A stretch of DNA of 64,000 nt from Symsagittifera roscoffensis (GCF_963678635.1 NC_087071.1:8141605-8205604); one strand, 5' to 3'; counted from the stretch's first letter, positions 23,089 through 38,000 are shown. Numbers and translations: made by a program. The notes: a model not told the origin generated them from the sequence alone.

Positions 23089-26000
23089 CTGAAAACAAAA
23101 AATTCTGGGTATTTTCCTTTTTGTCCGAGTCATTCAGTAAAAAATGAAAGAAAACCTTTAGAATTATCCTTTTTATATCTAATTTTCTTTAAAAGTTTTG
23201 TCTCATTTGTTTTTCTTGTGTTTAGATATAAGGAATTTTCAAAAAGCATTGTATAAACCAATTGTAAAAAGTTTGTTTCAAATAATGTGTTTATAAACTA
23301 CTCGAAACTTGGTTCGGCTATTTTTGTTCCGGATTTGGAAAAACTTTGCAAGACTTTTTCAATAGAACTTCAAACTTTCTGGGAAACATTGTTTTTTTGA
23401 GATCAAGATCAACAGTTTCCCTGTGGTTTGACTGTGTGACTACCATAACTTTTTTTCGAGCAGTTTATACATTTCAATGAGATTTCAAAGTCTTGTATTT
23501 TTCTCGAGAACGGATCAAAAAGTTTTAAAAAAATCGCAAAATGATTGCAAACATTGCACGAAATATGCAAGAATTGGGAAAGACTAGCTTTTTTTCTTGC
23601 AAGATTCCTTGTGGAAAAACTTGCATGATTTTCTTTCCCAGTTCTTTGCGCTTGATAGAGCGTTTTCAAAATTTTTTTGTTTTCTATCCTTCTAACTTAA
23701 AGTTTTGGTTCACACATTTTTCGTTGGCTCATTTATTTGATGCTGATTCTACAACCTGAAGGAGAAGTACTCTTAATAATATGATAAAACTGGAGATGAG
23801 ATTTCAATATAAACAATGAATTGTAATTAAAAACTTGTACTCAAATGATAGTGTTGGCTATCAACAAAATTTGAATTTACTCGATTTTCAAAATCGTAGC
23901 TAACATACCTATTTTGGGGATTGTGATTGAAAAAATCATCAAGACTCCTTGAGAAAAAACGATCTTTTTCTATGCTAACTTTTTCCATTATAATTCCACA
24001 GTCTAGTAGCCATTCAACATTTACAAAAAACCGCTCAAAACTCATTCTAAATCGAAATTTCGAGCATACTTTTCTTAAAAAACAGTCAAAACTCTCAATT
24101 TCTGCTAAAACTTAGGTTGAAAACCTCAACTTGGGATATTTAATAAAAGCATTCATTTGATGACTATACTTTTCCTGAAATGTGTCAATTCTATCTCTAG
24201 AACTATGTAAACAAGAACACTGTGAAACTTAGGGTTCTTCTATTTAACCAACGACTGAAAAAAATTTAGTTCAAAACTGTTTGATTGGACAAAATATTCT
24301 CTTGAAACATGGTTAGTTCATCGGCAGATGAATTTTTAAGATAGTTCAAGTACTCCTTGGCTGTGATAAAAATGAAAAAGAGAACTAAAACTAACCTTTT
24401 CTGCTGTAACTATGTTAGCATGTTTAGTGTGGCAATCAAGCAAAAACATTGCTTATGAAGATACATTGCTTATAAAAATGAGTAAGTTCAGGTTTCGAGA
24501 GTAGGATGTATGTAATGCAGTAAGTTTTGAAGTTTTTGGAAATAAATTTGCTAAAATCAGTTTGAATTTTACTAAAATCAATTATACTATTTTAAATGAA
24601 TTGAATCCGTTATATTGAAATTTGACGGATTCTTTTTAAAAAAATGTAATCCGATCTAATGATAATATAATCGATTTCATGGTCTAAATTTGCAACAATA
24701 AAGTATTTAAAAACATCATTTTTGACAACTATTTTGACTATTTTTTCCATTATAATCGGTTTTTATCCATAAAACTAAATTGCGGGAGTGGAATGCACTA
24801 CGAGTTTGCATCTTTGATATTTTCTTTGATGTTTTTTTTTAAAAAAAGATTAATTAACAGTTCAAATTGTTTGACTACTTAAAATTTTTTTGAATTTTTA
24901 CATGAAGTTTGACTTTTAAAAAAGAAAATTATACAAAAAAACCTTCGAAGTCGTGTATATTTCTCAAGAATTTAATGAAAAATTTTGGAAACTTTGCGAG
25001 ATGATTGCAAATTTTGCACAAATTATGCAAGAATTAAGCAAAGTTTATTTATTTTCTTGCAAGATTTCTTGCTGGAAAACCTTACATGATTTTCATTCCA
25101 AAAACTTCGTGCTTGACAGAGCGTTTTCAAACACTTTTTTTCTAACGATTGGAAAAATGGGGATGGGGATTTTATGTTCGGGTGTATTTATATTGTTTTT
25201 TTTGCTTATTTTTTTCCTTTTTTAATGCAAAATCAGGTACCACAAATAATCATCGGACTGGGTTATGTGATATATCGTTTTAAAGGCTTTTCAGTTTTAA
25301 CTTGAATGACGTTTCAAAAACATAGAAAAATTACAAAAATTTATTAGTTTAAAAGTTTTTTGTTCAGACCACACAGAAAAAAAGGTCGTTTTTTGTATTT
25401 TTGAGGGCTATGGTCGGAAGATTCTGTGCTACTTGAGCAGTAACCAGTTATCCTAATTTAGTTTTCTAGCCTTCTCATTCAGAAATATTGATTCTCATAA
25501 ATTATTCATTGTCCTATTATTTTGATGGTTTCTTACCATAGTCTGAGGGAGAGTTTATATTTGATAAAATCATAAATTTGGAGACAAGATTTCAAGTTTA
25601 ACAATAACGTGTAAATAGGGAGGGAATTTTACACAACCGAAAATGATAGCTATCTACCCTTTCTGTTGTGCTCCGAATACTGCTTCTATTAAAAACTTAC
25701 CTAACAATTGAACCTAGTCGACTTTGAAACTCGTACCTAGTTTACCCATTTTTGACATTGCTGGCAAAAAAAAATCATCAGGATTCCCGGACAAGAAAAA
25801 CCGGATTTTTCTAGACTGGTTTTTTTTTCATTAAAACCCTCAGCCTAGTAGAAAAACAAAAAATGACCCCCTTCGTTTTCTATAACCATTATGAGTTATT
25901 GTGAGGCTATATTTTGCCGGGGAGTGTGTGGGGGGAGGGATTCTGAATGGGAAAGATCCCAAAAAACATTCATACCTGTTGTGTTTGGTTGAGTGCGTGT

Positions 26001-29000
26001 ATGTAGTCAATAGTTGTCTTCATGACATCAACTGAACGAGTGTAAGGGTTGTACTTCACTTCAAAGCCACGCTGGATCGAGTTGGTAAAGTTCCTTAAAA
26101 ACAAACATATAGGGTGAAATCACACTCTGAAACATATTCAGGTTTTTTAAACTAAAAAAGTACCCTTAAGTTACCCCTAAAGCTAGGGCACAAATTATTC
26201 ATCTCACCCTCATTGTTGCAGCGCAAATATAAAACAATAGTACAAATGCATATAAACGTAAATGGGCGAGAGTATAAATGCATATAAAAGTAAATGCATA
26301 CAGGGACAGTAGCCAAGCGTATACATGGTGCGTCCCGGCGGGTTTGGCGCCGGTTCGAATCCCGACTAGGTCATTTCCTTTCTAGAACTCGAATGTGCAA
26401 CGAACTTGATGGGATGCTCCGTAACCAGGTTCGGTCCCCCCAAAACCCATTTTAACCGTCTTTTCGCTCTAATTTGGTTCAGCCTTGGTTAAGGCTGACC
26501 TTTAAAAAGAGCAATTTGTCTCAAGGACAAATACTGGCCATTTTTGCAGCTTGCTTTGACTTATGCAGTTTCTTGTGGCCGATGTTACCGATAACAATAA
26601 AAAAGTTTTGTTATGAAATCTCATTGTTACCGAGTTATTTTGCCGATAAAATGCTCGAATTAAATTGTTTGAAATTCGATATTTTTACAATCCGTGGAGA
26701 TTGAGCGCACACTCATCTTAAGTCATCTCGACTACTTTCCCAGGACTTTTTAATATACAAGAATCTCGATTTGATTTTGTGAGCTTGACCAAATCACTTT
26801 AAAGACTCTGTTTTAACCAAACTTTGAGAGTTCCAGGCAGATTTTTGAAAACACAGGCCGAAAAAAGGCGTTTTTAGAACATACGGCTTAATGAATACTG
26901 AACGTTTTTCATCATTTTGACCCGATTTGAACCAAGATTCAAAATTTTTCAACTAAAATCATCACTAAATTGTCTTAGTTGCCGACAAAAGATTATTGAA
27001 GAATCAGCGTCAACTAAAAATTAAAAGTCCACTTTAGGTGAAATCGTCCGTTATGAACAAAAAAAAAATTTTTTTAAATAAGTTTTTCATTTTTTTTATT
27101 ATACTCAATCAACTAGAACAGGTTTTGATCCATTGGAGCGAAAAAAGGCGGTTTTTTTAAAACCCAAACGTGTATTCAAGTTAAAATAAAAATCGAGAAA
27201 TTGCATAAAGATAGTTCGTTGCTCAACCTTAATGTATTAGAAACATTTGAACGGTTGTGTTGGGAGAACTAAAGGGAGAACTAATTAACCAATATTTCAC
27301 ATGATACCAATTTAGTTCTGAGTTTTAGCCTGATCCAAAGTTTTGTAATTAAAATTCTTCTAAGTGTACTTTAAATAAATGTTTTTTATTTAATTATCAA
27401 TATATTATCCAAAACCTTTTTTGTATTTAGGAAAAATTTGAAAAAAAGAATTTGATTTAGGCAAAGCAAGCTAAAACTTGAAGCGGAAGTTAAAGCTAAG
27501 AATGAATTGACATGAATTCAAAACTACTGAAACAGTTGAAGGGAAAATGAAAAACCCAAGAGGCCTGAAAACAGACAATTTGTGACTATTAATGACTCAC
27601 AGAAATCTCTGCGAGATGTAGATGATAAGAATTAAGTTTATGACCAGTTTTTGATAAGTTTTGTGGAACTTATTATAATATAAAAAATCAATTACAAAAT
27701 TTAAACCGATGATAAAGAAACGTTTTACCGTTATTGATGCTCTGATTTGACTGTCATACCCACCAGGAGCGGATCTAGGATTTTCACGAAGAGGGGGTGG
27801 ATATTCAGAAAGTTTTCGAAAATTTTGAATTTTTTTAGGTCTGCTAAATTGATTTTTCGAGCTCTATCAGAGCACTGTTTTTCCCCTATTTTGGGCACTT
27901 TTTAAAAAAATGTTGACAAAAAAATCGCGTTTTTTGGCGCGCGCTCCCCCTCAAAAGTAGTATATAATGGCGCGGAAGGCGCCTTTAGAAAAATTTTAGG
28001 GTCGGTCGGCCAAAAATGGATTTCTTAAAAAGTACCAAAGGGGGGACACTTTGGATGAGCAGGGGGCCAATCGCTGAGAAAAAGACAATTGATTGATTGA
28101 TTTTTTTGTGTTGAAATTCATTTTGGGGACGCTTAGAAACTAAGGAAAGTTTTAACGCGGAACGAATTTCCAGAAAGCGCTGAAAACCTTATATCAATCA
28201 GAAGAAGCTCCAGATTAGTAAGCCTCTTGCAGCGAGTTCCATGTTGATTTTTTCTTCTCAAAATTTCTCTGAGATCGATAAAAAACTATAAATTATTCAT
28301 CAACCATACTAACGCACATTCAGATGGTTCACCCGCTCTGAAAATTTTTCGACCTTGGTTTTTTATTTTTGACTAACCGACTCTAAAATTGCTCTTAGGC
28401 TACTGCTCAAGTCAGAATTAATGGTAGATTTTGAGGGTTTTCCTTTACGCGCAAGTGAACGAATGCTCAAAAAAGATTCAGCCAACCATAGTTAATGGTT
28501 CAAAAATTCGCAAAAAACAATCAGTTAAATTATTGTTCCGACTTTCGTGCTCGGGGTTGGTTTTTTTTTTCTTCAGACAAATTTCGACTTTTTAACTAGC
28601 ATTTTTGACGGAATTTTTTAATATCATTCGAAAAGTATTGTTGTCCTGAGCTCAAATTTGAAAGGATATTTCACCTATGATCATTTTTTGTAAAGTTACG
28701 GGGGTTTAAAGATTGCCATTTTGGCCAATTTGGGACAATTAACGCGCGATATATTTCGCGCTATTAACGCGTAAGCGGAGATTTAATCCGTCAAAGAAAT
28801 CGTTCCAAATTTGTTAAAAGAAGCTTATTTGCCATAAATGGTTTGTTACAAGGAGCGAAACCTATCCTTTTGTACTTTATGTGGCGTGTGGGGGATGATT
28901 TCCATAAAAAATTTCAATTTTTAGAAGAAAAAAATTTTCGTTTTGTTTTATTTCATTGAATTTTTTAATGTTATTACTGCTCCATAAACCTTATAAGGCA

Positions 29001-32000
29001 GTCGGAACATTCAGGCCTTCGCTCTGATACGGGCAGTCTTGTTACAGTTTAAAGAGCTTTGATTGAATGAGGCTTTTTGTGGTTTCGTTCTTTTGTACCT
29101 ACATGAATACAGCCCTCTAGAACATTTTCCATAGTTTTAGAAGAGCAGACAAAATATGCAATACTCGAATATGATTCGTTGAAAAAAACTTGGAGTCACG
29201 AGATATTTTTGATAATGTTTTTTAAAAACCCAAGATAGAGTCCAGAAGTTTTCAATTTTTTTTTTTTGGAAATTATAGTAGTTTTTTTGCAAAATCCCTC
29301 GCTATCTACTTGTTTGAACTTTTCTTCCTCACTTACTTAGCTGTTCACAGGTGCGTTTTGTTGATAACTTGCTCTGCGTGTGTTCATTTCTGCCGTCCAT
29401 TTAAATGGTTCGTCTACCCGTAGTTTTTATTTCAACAGTTTTGAGAGCCGAGTTTCACCCGAATTGATCATAACATACTCTTTTGTATGTTTTTTAACAC
29501 GAGCATTTTTTCGTTTTTTTTCTATCTTGGCTATCAAAATTTAGAAATTTCGCAAAGAAATTTTCGCAAACGGCATCGCATTAAATTTTTTCAGGTCTTC
29601 TGTATCTTTACGAAATCTAATTACACCAAAGTTTTCCTGATTTCTCATTCAAGGGCAGAGATGCAAAAACAACAAAAACAATTTTCTTCTACGAGTAGCA
29701 AAAAATCTATGGAAAGCTTTTCAGGCCTGTGTTAGCGTTTTCGGTTATTTTTATACTCCGGCATCCCGAATCCAATAAGCGAATTTGTTTCTTGCGTATC
29801 AAAGCTGTTTTTTGTTTTTTTTTGCGCCCAAAATTTTCCCGTGGTACACTTCTCACCACCAGCCAAAGAAGTCTAAAGTCTAACCTAAAGATACTTATCA
29901 ACGCAGAGTCAAAATTGAAGTCGACACAAAATCGAACCAGCGCATTTCTGATTCAAAACAATTTCAAAGTTATGAACAGGCTATTCGTTATCTTGGTTAA
30001 AACCATTTTTTCAGACCCTATGGTTTTTTAAATAACAATTTTCTTACGATTTTCTTACTCTGACCAAAATGATAAATGAACTCTCACAACATACGATTAA
30101 AAATCTATTTAAAAAAAATTTCTGCGCCGCAGCCTAGTTTTCGAAAAACAGGATAAAAACAGGATTTTAGTTAGATTTGATCACACAATGCTTTTTGTTT
30201 TGGCGCGGGTTCTCTCCTTCTCGGACTGTCAGAAACGATTTTGGTTCGCCAAATAAAGATTGATGGCGAGTTTTTTGGTGGCGAGGCAGCCCCTTAGGAG
30301 GTCCACAATTATTCTAATTGCTTCGGACATGAAAAAAAACATATGGTTCCCCTCGATTTGATAATATGTAACGAAACGAATGGCTGAACGACCCAAACAT
30401 TTTTCGAGAGGTGTAAGAACAAATGGCCGAGCGGCCTAAGCTAACGTACTTTATACAGACTCGACTGTTGGAGCGGGTTCAAATCCCCACATACCCTAAA
30501 CTTTAAACATGTTAACGCGAGGGGCTGTAGCCCGACTTAACCTTTAATAGCCGTTTTTTCACTCTAATTCAGGACAAATACTGCCAATTTGGAAGCTTGC
30601 TTCGAGTTATTCAGAAGATTATGGCCAATGTTACGGATTATAAAGTATGTTTGAAGTAGTTACGGATGAAAATTGTTTAAATTATAGATTTCATTTTATT
30701 TTGCCGAAAATAAACTCATTAATTCAATTGTTTAAAATTCGACATTTCTACGATTTCAGGAGATGAGCTTGCACAAGAGGCAATTGCGCGCACAAGAGCT
30801 ACGGAATGTACCTACCTAACAATCTGTGGATGGATGAAAGGAAATTGGGTAGGTTGTGTGTTTATGTTCCGATATAATTAAAAATCGCATAAATAAATCA
30901 AAATATCGCAAAAAAACACTGCCACATTTCAGCGCTCATTTTTCACTAAATTATGACTGGTATTTGTAAAAAAAAGTATATATTCTCTGTTGTTTTTGAT
31001 ACCGATTTTGCGGAATTACAGTGCTGATTTTTATTGCGTCATCCATTTAGTATGTGTCATCTAGTCATTTGGAGCGAAAATAAAAAATAACGTTTTAATT
31101 GTGAAAAAATGAATAATCGTATCGCTACACATATACAAGCTTTGATGACCAAAATTGTTTCATCACGTTTACATAGATTTAAACTGGCAATGAAACAAAT
31201 CAAACTCGTTGAAAAGCTTAATTTAAACAAACAAAACCGTTCGTATCAGGGCGCGGCTCTGAATGTTTCGACTGCCTTTAGAGATCTATGAAGCTATGTT
31301 CGCTTAAAAAATTTAAATACAAAGTATTTAATTTTCATGAGACCTTTTTTGAAAACCAACTCCCCACAAGATATTTTTAAAAAAGCTTCATTTTAGGCGT
31401 ATAGCAAAGTTTTAAATGAATCAAAAAGCAATGTGTCCAATAAATTTGGACGATATATGAGCCGGAATTAGTCTGCATTTACGCGTTAAAAGCGTGAAAT
31501 AAATCGCGCGGTAATTTTTACCAAGTAGCAAACTTGCAATCTTTAAACCCCTATGATTTTTCGAAAACTGTTTACAGGTGAAGGATCTTTATAAGTTTGC
31601 ATTCACAACAACAAAAATTTTCCGATGAACAAAGGCGTCAAAAATTCCCAATTAAAAAGTTGAAAATCATGTCTAAGAAAATTCACCGAGCACAAACTTT
31701 CCGTCACTTTCTTAAAGGCCGAAATCAAATTTCAACTTTGATTAGTACATTTTCAACGCTACATTGAATATTACACAATGACGTTCCTAATTTGAAGAAA
31801 ACGGAATATTTTCGACTAAGCAGTTTTATCGGAAATATTTTATACATTCCGAAAGAAAGTGCTATCCAAAGCTCAAATGTAGAAAAAATTTTCACCTGTG
31901 ATCATTTTTTGTATGTGGGTTTGAAAGTTGCTAGATAACTCAACGTGTGAGATATTGCATTCTAATAACACGCGTAAGCGTCGGATTAAAACATTCCAAA

Positions 32001-35000
32001 TTGAATTGATGCTAATTATTTGGTTTTGGTCTTTTTAATAGGACGACGCTGAATACATCCTTCTGTAGTTGACATTAAAATATTGGGAAAAATGGAGGCA
32101 TGAATTGAAAAACTTTTTACTCCAACTTTTCAACCAATACAAAAGCAGTCTTGTTCGTCCCTAAACACGAGCGGTCTTGTTTTCACAAAATTTGGTATTT
32201 CCGTTTTCAATTAGATGTAGTTTAATCATGCTTTTCTTGGTCTTTTATCCAGTTTATAGTCTATGAAGTTAGTTAGGTTACCTTCAGTCGGAAATACATT
32301 GAATTTGAGATATTTTTGTGAATGCACAAATGCATCATTGCCTCGCATGTTTCTCGTGAGTTGATTATAACTTCATCTCCCGTTAATGGTATATAGAACA
32401 TAAATTCACGGTATTCCATATCGAACATCAGAATTGGATTTTTTTTCGCAAACGCCGTCGCAGTAAATCTTTTCAAGTCTTCATACCAGTTATCAGTATC
32501 ATTCTGATTTTTCGTTAAATCTAATTGCACCAACGTTTTTTTGTAAGGACTCCATTCAACAGTAAAAATAACAGATTTTGACATCTCGTGTCGCAATGAG
32601 TCTAGGACTTTGGAGTATATCTGATTTTTTTCTTCCATCTCGCCGTCAGTAATTTTGACCAAACAGATTAATAGTTAACTGATAAAGGATGATTTCAAAC
32701 AGAACTCTTCGCAGAAAGTAGCATTTTAATTTTTCCCAGTCTCAACTTTGATTCAAATTTTACTTGTTTCAAAGAACTTTTCTTCCAGGTGATTTTATTT
32801 AATTGCACCTTTTTTTATGAAAAAAAAAAACAAACTACTTTTTTTTGAGAAAATTCGATAAGAACCAGTTTTGACTTAAAATCCTCCAAGAGTCACCGTA
32901 TTTGTTTTGTATGCATATTCTTCGTGCCCAGTTGGACAGATAAAGAGAAAAGTAAAGCTGGTTTCGGTTAAACTTCCCCTCTGTAGACGTTGAAAAAAAA
33001 CAATTGAAGTTTTTTTTAACAAATGAGATCGAAATAATTAAAAAACTCATAGCAGATATCCAGAGCTTTTAATCAACTCGGAAGCTTTCAAAATATGATC
33101 TGGACAATAACTAAAAATTTAATTGGTCTCATTTTCATGTATTTCATTTTTCATCAAAAAATTTTTAAAATGACATTTTTTATCATCAAAGGATATGTAA
33201 CGAAAACTTTTATTGGGAGACTAAACTATCCACTGGATTGGCATGAAATTTAAAGTCTGTATGTTCCTGGGTTTCAAAGACAAGTCTTTAAACATATTCC
33301 AAAATGTAAATGGATACCACTTACGAAATTTACGTGGATTCCGCGTACATATACGTTTTAGGTAAATTTTGTCGGCACATTACGCAACAAGCAAATATAG
33401 CACATAGCTAGTTGTTCTGGATTACTCAAATGTAAGTGGATTCCGAAAAGTATAAGTGGATTCCGCAAATGTAAGTGAAATCCGCAAAAATTGTAAGTGG
33501 AATCAGCAAATGTAACTGGATTCCGTAAAATCTAAATGGATTCCACTTACAATTTGCGGATTCCGCTCACCGTTCCTGATTTCTCAACAGCCCTTTTTAT
33601 TATGCGTATTTTTATAATTTGATTGTGGATTCCACAAATTGTTCCGCAAAGTCCCCTATTTTTGGTGCAATTTTGAGCGGTACAGTGTCTTAGCTATCTA
33701 TTTGTGGAATCCAACACAGCAGAGAAGATCAAATAAAAATGCAATGCTGCGGAATCCGCTTAAAGTTCACAAAATTTGCAGTTTGGTCTCGGAATATTAG
33801 TAAATTAAATTTTCCATCCTTTAGGAATTTATTACCAAAATTTTTGTAAAAACTCAAACTTTTATCATTTAGAATTATATAACCTAAAACACCAAACATT
33901 TTACCTAAATAAATGGCTACTATCAGCAAAATTGTCCTCAAAATGCAGAATAACTTGATCTTAAACGTAAAAAATGTACATTGATTTAGGCTCACAAAAG
34001 ATGCTAAATGATGCCAAGTATTGGACAATGTATCAGAATGTGAACAAAGAGCGATTTGTGTCGCCAGCGAACGTTAAACTATACTGTTTGCCATGCAAAC
34101 AGCAGCTGTGTTGCAATCATGGTAACGTTCATATACTGATATGAAGACTGTTGTGGTATTTTTGACATCTGACTAGATTTCGACCAGATTTGGTGATTGG
34201 CAATATTTACGATCTAAACTTAATAATTTCAGATTGTGTCGCATATTATAAAAACTAAGCACTTTGGAACAAAAACGCCATTCGCAAACATAATACTGTT
34301 GAGTCCTCTACAAAATTAGATGACCTCATTTCCTTCCAGACGTTCAAAGTCGCACCGATGTTTACTCCATGACGAAAACTCATTGTCTATTCAGTTTTTT
34401 CTAGCCACAGATAAAATCAGCAAATGGTATGAAGCTTTAGCCTCGATAATCTGGAAATGAATCGCTTCGTACTCTGAAAAATAGTCGCGCCGTGGTCATA
34501 AAATAGAACATATCATCTGAACATATCAAAACTTTCAAACAGCAAAATAAATCAGTTTAAACTTTTTTTCAATGTGCAGTTTACAAGGTCATCATACATG
34601 CTGATAATAATTGGGGCGGCCAAAATAAAGCCCGGACGTGAACCCAACGGTAAAAGATGCAAATTTTTAAGGTCAAGACAATATTGTCAAGAAAACATCT
34701 CTCCAAAACTTGCGATAGCCAAGAGTTAATGCAATTTTAATACACTGGGCTACAACGAACAAGTACACACATGATTTCAACGAGCATGTGAGAGAAAATA
34801 CTTTCTTCCCGGTACTGTAGTTTCCTCACTAACTAATTAAGATACAGGGTTAAAACTTTCGGAATGCTAGATGAAACTAATTTTGAGGACCTTAGCAGAT
34901 TAAAAACTAAGAAATAATGAATTGAAGGGTTAAGATATCCAAACAATATATAACTATATTCCGAAGTGTTCTTGCTCTGGAAAAATTGTTCCAAACAACT

Positions 35001-38000
35001 CAAAGAGTTTGAAAGTACGGACTCAAAGTTGTTTCTAGGGAAGCTGAGGATCTTCACTTAATCTCTGGGACGCGGAAAAAGGATAGACAAACGACTTCAA
35101 ATGTTACTTTGTCCGGCTTTGTCCAACAAACTACTTTGTCCAAAAGATATTAACTTTTTTACGAGACCTATAGCGCTGGTAATCTAAAAAGGCCGGCAAA
35201 AGAACAATTCTAGCTGACACCTTCGATTCAGGCACAGGGATATCATAAGCAGTTGTATCGTCTCTAATTGTGTTCCAAATTTCTATCATAAACGCACAAC
35301 ACTTTTAACATCTGTATCGCCAAAACAGATACGACCATTTTCTACAAGGGAGCAAGTAAACCTTTGAAGTCTTTTGTATGCCATGTTTCCGTGGTCTAGA
35401 GACTATGTGAAGATGAGATGGTCAGCTTCCCTACAAAACAAATTGAGTCCATACTTTCAAACAGCTTGGGTTGTTTTTGAGCTTGTTTCCAGAGCAAGAG
35501 CAGCTGTTAAATCAATTACTATATATTGGCTAATTGGATCTTTAAATTAGAGTTTCTCAGTATTTGATCCGCTAAGAAGCTTCCAATTAGTTTTATCAAG
35601 CTTTGCTAAAACTTTAACCCTATATTTTAATTAGTTGCAGAGAGAATGACCGAAACGTAACAAAAAACTCGTGTTTCCGCTCTCCAAAATGAAGTGTCTG
35701 CTGATTTGTTACACTTTTTTGTTTCGGGATGCAAAGTGCTTGCGATATAGTTGGCCGCTGATAATGGTCCTTTCTCACTGTGTTTTTGGAAAAACTTTCT
35801 CGCTTGAGCTTTGCTTGTCTTACCCTTCTGGGGGCTTCCCAGCTATTCAGCAATACGGCATAAGGAAGTGGGAGAGGAGACATAAAAGCAGAAATTTCGA
35901 CTGAAGGTGCCCTAATGTTGAAGTCAAAGCTCATTCAAAAAATTTATCTGGCTAGTTTTGGGCTCTGAGAAGTGGCTACAAAGGTTTTATTGCTATTTCA
36001 GCCTATGAAGTCTAGGGAGAGAGATTTGAGAAGGCATTCATTGGTGTAAAAAGGTTCAATTCTGGCTCCAAACCAAGTTCTGGTATTCTACGAAGTGTGT
36101 AGAGTAAGCACGAAGTGGAAAAAAGAGATGCATTGAGCAGCGTATCAGAGATGTTGAACATAGTTCATTCACACCTCTTGTTCTTTCTTGCACGGGTGGC
36201 TTGGGCAAACTTGCTACCTCCTTTTACAAAAGACTTGCTTTGATGATCAGTGAGAAGAAAGAAATAACTTCATATAGTCAAGGGCTTTGAAAGATTCGAT
36301 GTCGTCTTGAATTTGCACCTGTCAGATCCTCAATCACATGTATTAGTGGAATTCGTTCATCATATCGAAGATCGAAGCATGATTGTTTTGAGCAAAGATT
36401 TCTTGAAGCGGGCTCAATGGACATCAGTTAACTTGCATAGATTTTTATTATGACATTTGTTAGCTGTTGTAGCTTGTTCGAGTATGAATAGTTTGTTTTC
36501 TTTTGACTGGAAAACTAACTTATTGTACCAACATTGTTTGAAGATTTGGAACTAAGCTACCTCTGATTTGAACATGTTTGTTATAGCCCAGTGCACATTA
36601 ACTATTTGACATAAGTCAAAAACTAGTGAAAAAAAGAAATAAAATGAAAAAGTAGATGACATTAGTAAGCAAAATCCTGCAATGAAAATGACAAAGGAAA
36701 GCGCTTGTTCATTTCATCAATCAATCAGAGGTTTTTTCCAGTTCATTTGAAAAACTCGGCCGTTTTATTTCCTCCATAAGAAACTTTCTGCACAAAATGT
36801 TAGTTTCAGACAATTTTTGAAAATGAGGTCTTTTACAGCTTTAACGAAAATTTTTATGTCTATTGGCAAAGAGTATGACTTTCTTCAAATTTGGTAACAA
36901 GAAGAAAAGTTCCTGCGAAACGATGATCAATCATCTATTTTACAACTAAAAAATTCTCTTGACTAATTGAAGGACAGTTTTCAAATCTGGTCAAAATTAG
37001 TCTTGAAAATTATTAACAAATTATCTATCTGTCAATTTTCAAAACTTTTGGGTTTTGAGTTAATAGTCATATTTTTTACAATAGACAACTCGGGTTGAGC
37101 TCACCTTGAAACTTAGCCATAAAAAAAGGAAAAAATGATCGCCATCGATGATTTATTGAATCGATGTTTATGAATAGCAAATTACATCAATAAATAATCC
37201 GGCTTATTTTTGGCTAATTTGGCTTATTTTTAGCGATGAAACATTGATAAAAGACCTGCCAAAATGAGCAAAAATAGTGCTCTAACAAGAGTTGTTTTCT
37301 GCAACAATCAGCTTTGAAGACATTTGTGCAACCTCTGCGCCACCATTCCTTAAAAAAACTCTTAAAAGGCTTATCAACTAAAGCTCTCACATGAAAGCTA
37401 CAAGAATGAAATAAAATTTTTTAAGTTTAAGCGATGATTCTCTACGGAATTATTACTGAAATAGCTCTGAAATATCGCAGTTTTAGCTATGCAAAAATCT
37501 TTGAGTTATACATGAATTAGCGCCAGAAAATAGCAATCAACGGGATACTTTAGAAAAAGCGATAATTAACAGTCGGGAAAAAGCGGGAAAAAAGTCGTTT
37601 AAAAGCTGTCAAAGCCCTCCAACTCAAAGGTATTAGTTACATTCTTGTTTTTTTTTGCAGGGCAATTTCTATAGATCATAAAAAAACAATTGAGATTTTT
37701 CAAGGACACTAGCAAAAACCTTCTGATGACATGATGAATTGAAACACCCTTTCAATCGTAAATCATCGAAAAAAAATTTTGTTTAAAGCATGAACTGAAA
37801 AGCTATCCTTTCAATTTTAATTCATTGGAGGATTGTTTTGGTAGCCTTAATTTTAATCATGGATTTCAGATGGACATCCTTTTCCTCAAGTATTCTTCTC
37901 CTTAGCCACCTAAAGGTTTCCCTTTTAGTTTTGTTTTTCAATTTTATATTCAACTGGCCGAAACTCACTTTTTCTAAAGGTGCTTTTGTTGCGAACAAAT

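Larger units (their letters stand above)
22503..30690 (-). repeat. Right arm of large inverted duplication
   Basis: Reverse-complement partner of 487-19765 without the gypsy element. It starts right at the gap edge opposite left position about 19765. Differences from the left arm include SINE 26214-26711, a 3'-truncated MITE at about 27764-28075 and a dispersed repeat at 28533-29042, each absent from the left arm. Homology ends near 30690 in the tail of the SINE that starts at 30408. Confidence 0.85.

Noticed and set aside
22285-23256. Open frames over the gap and on the plus strand opposite the TPH last exon
   Set aside because: The first are translations of N bases; the others are antisense shadows of TPH exon 22885-23088.
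30414-30500. Functional tRNA-Leu or tRNA-Ser gene
   Set aside because: A and B boxes are good but the T and anticodon stems do not pair, and the copy continues into a SINE tail.
35620-35934. A 104-codon minus-strand frame and an overlapping plus frame
   Set aside because: No domain, no splice or start context, and both strands are open over the same bases.
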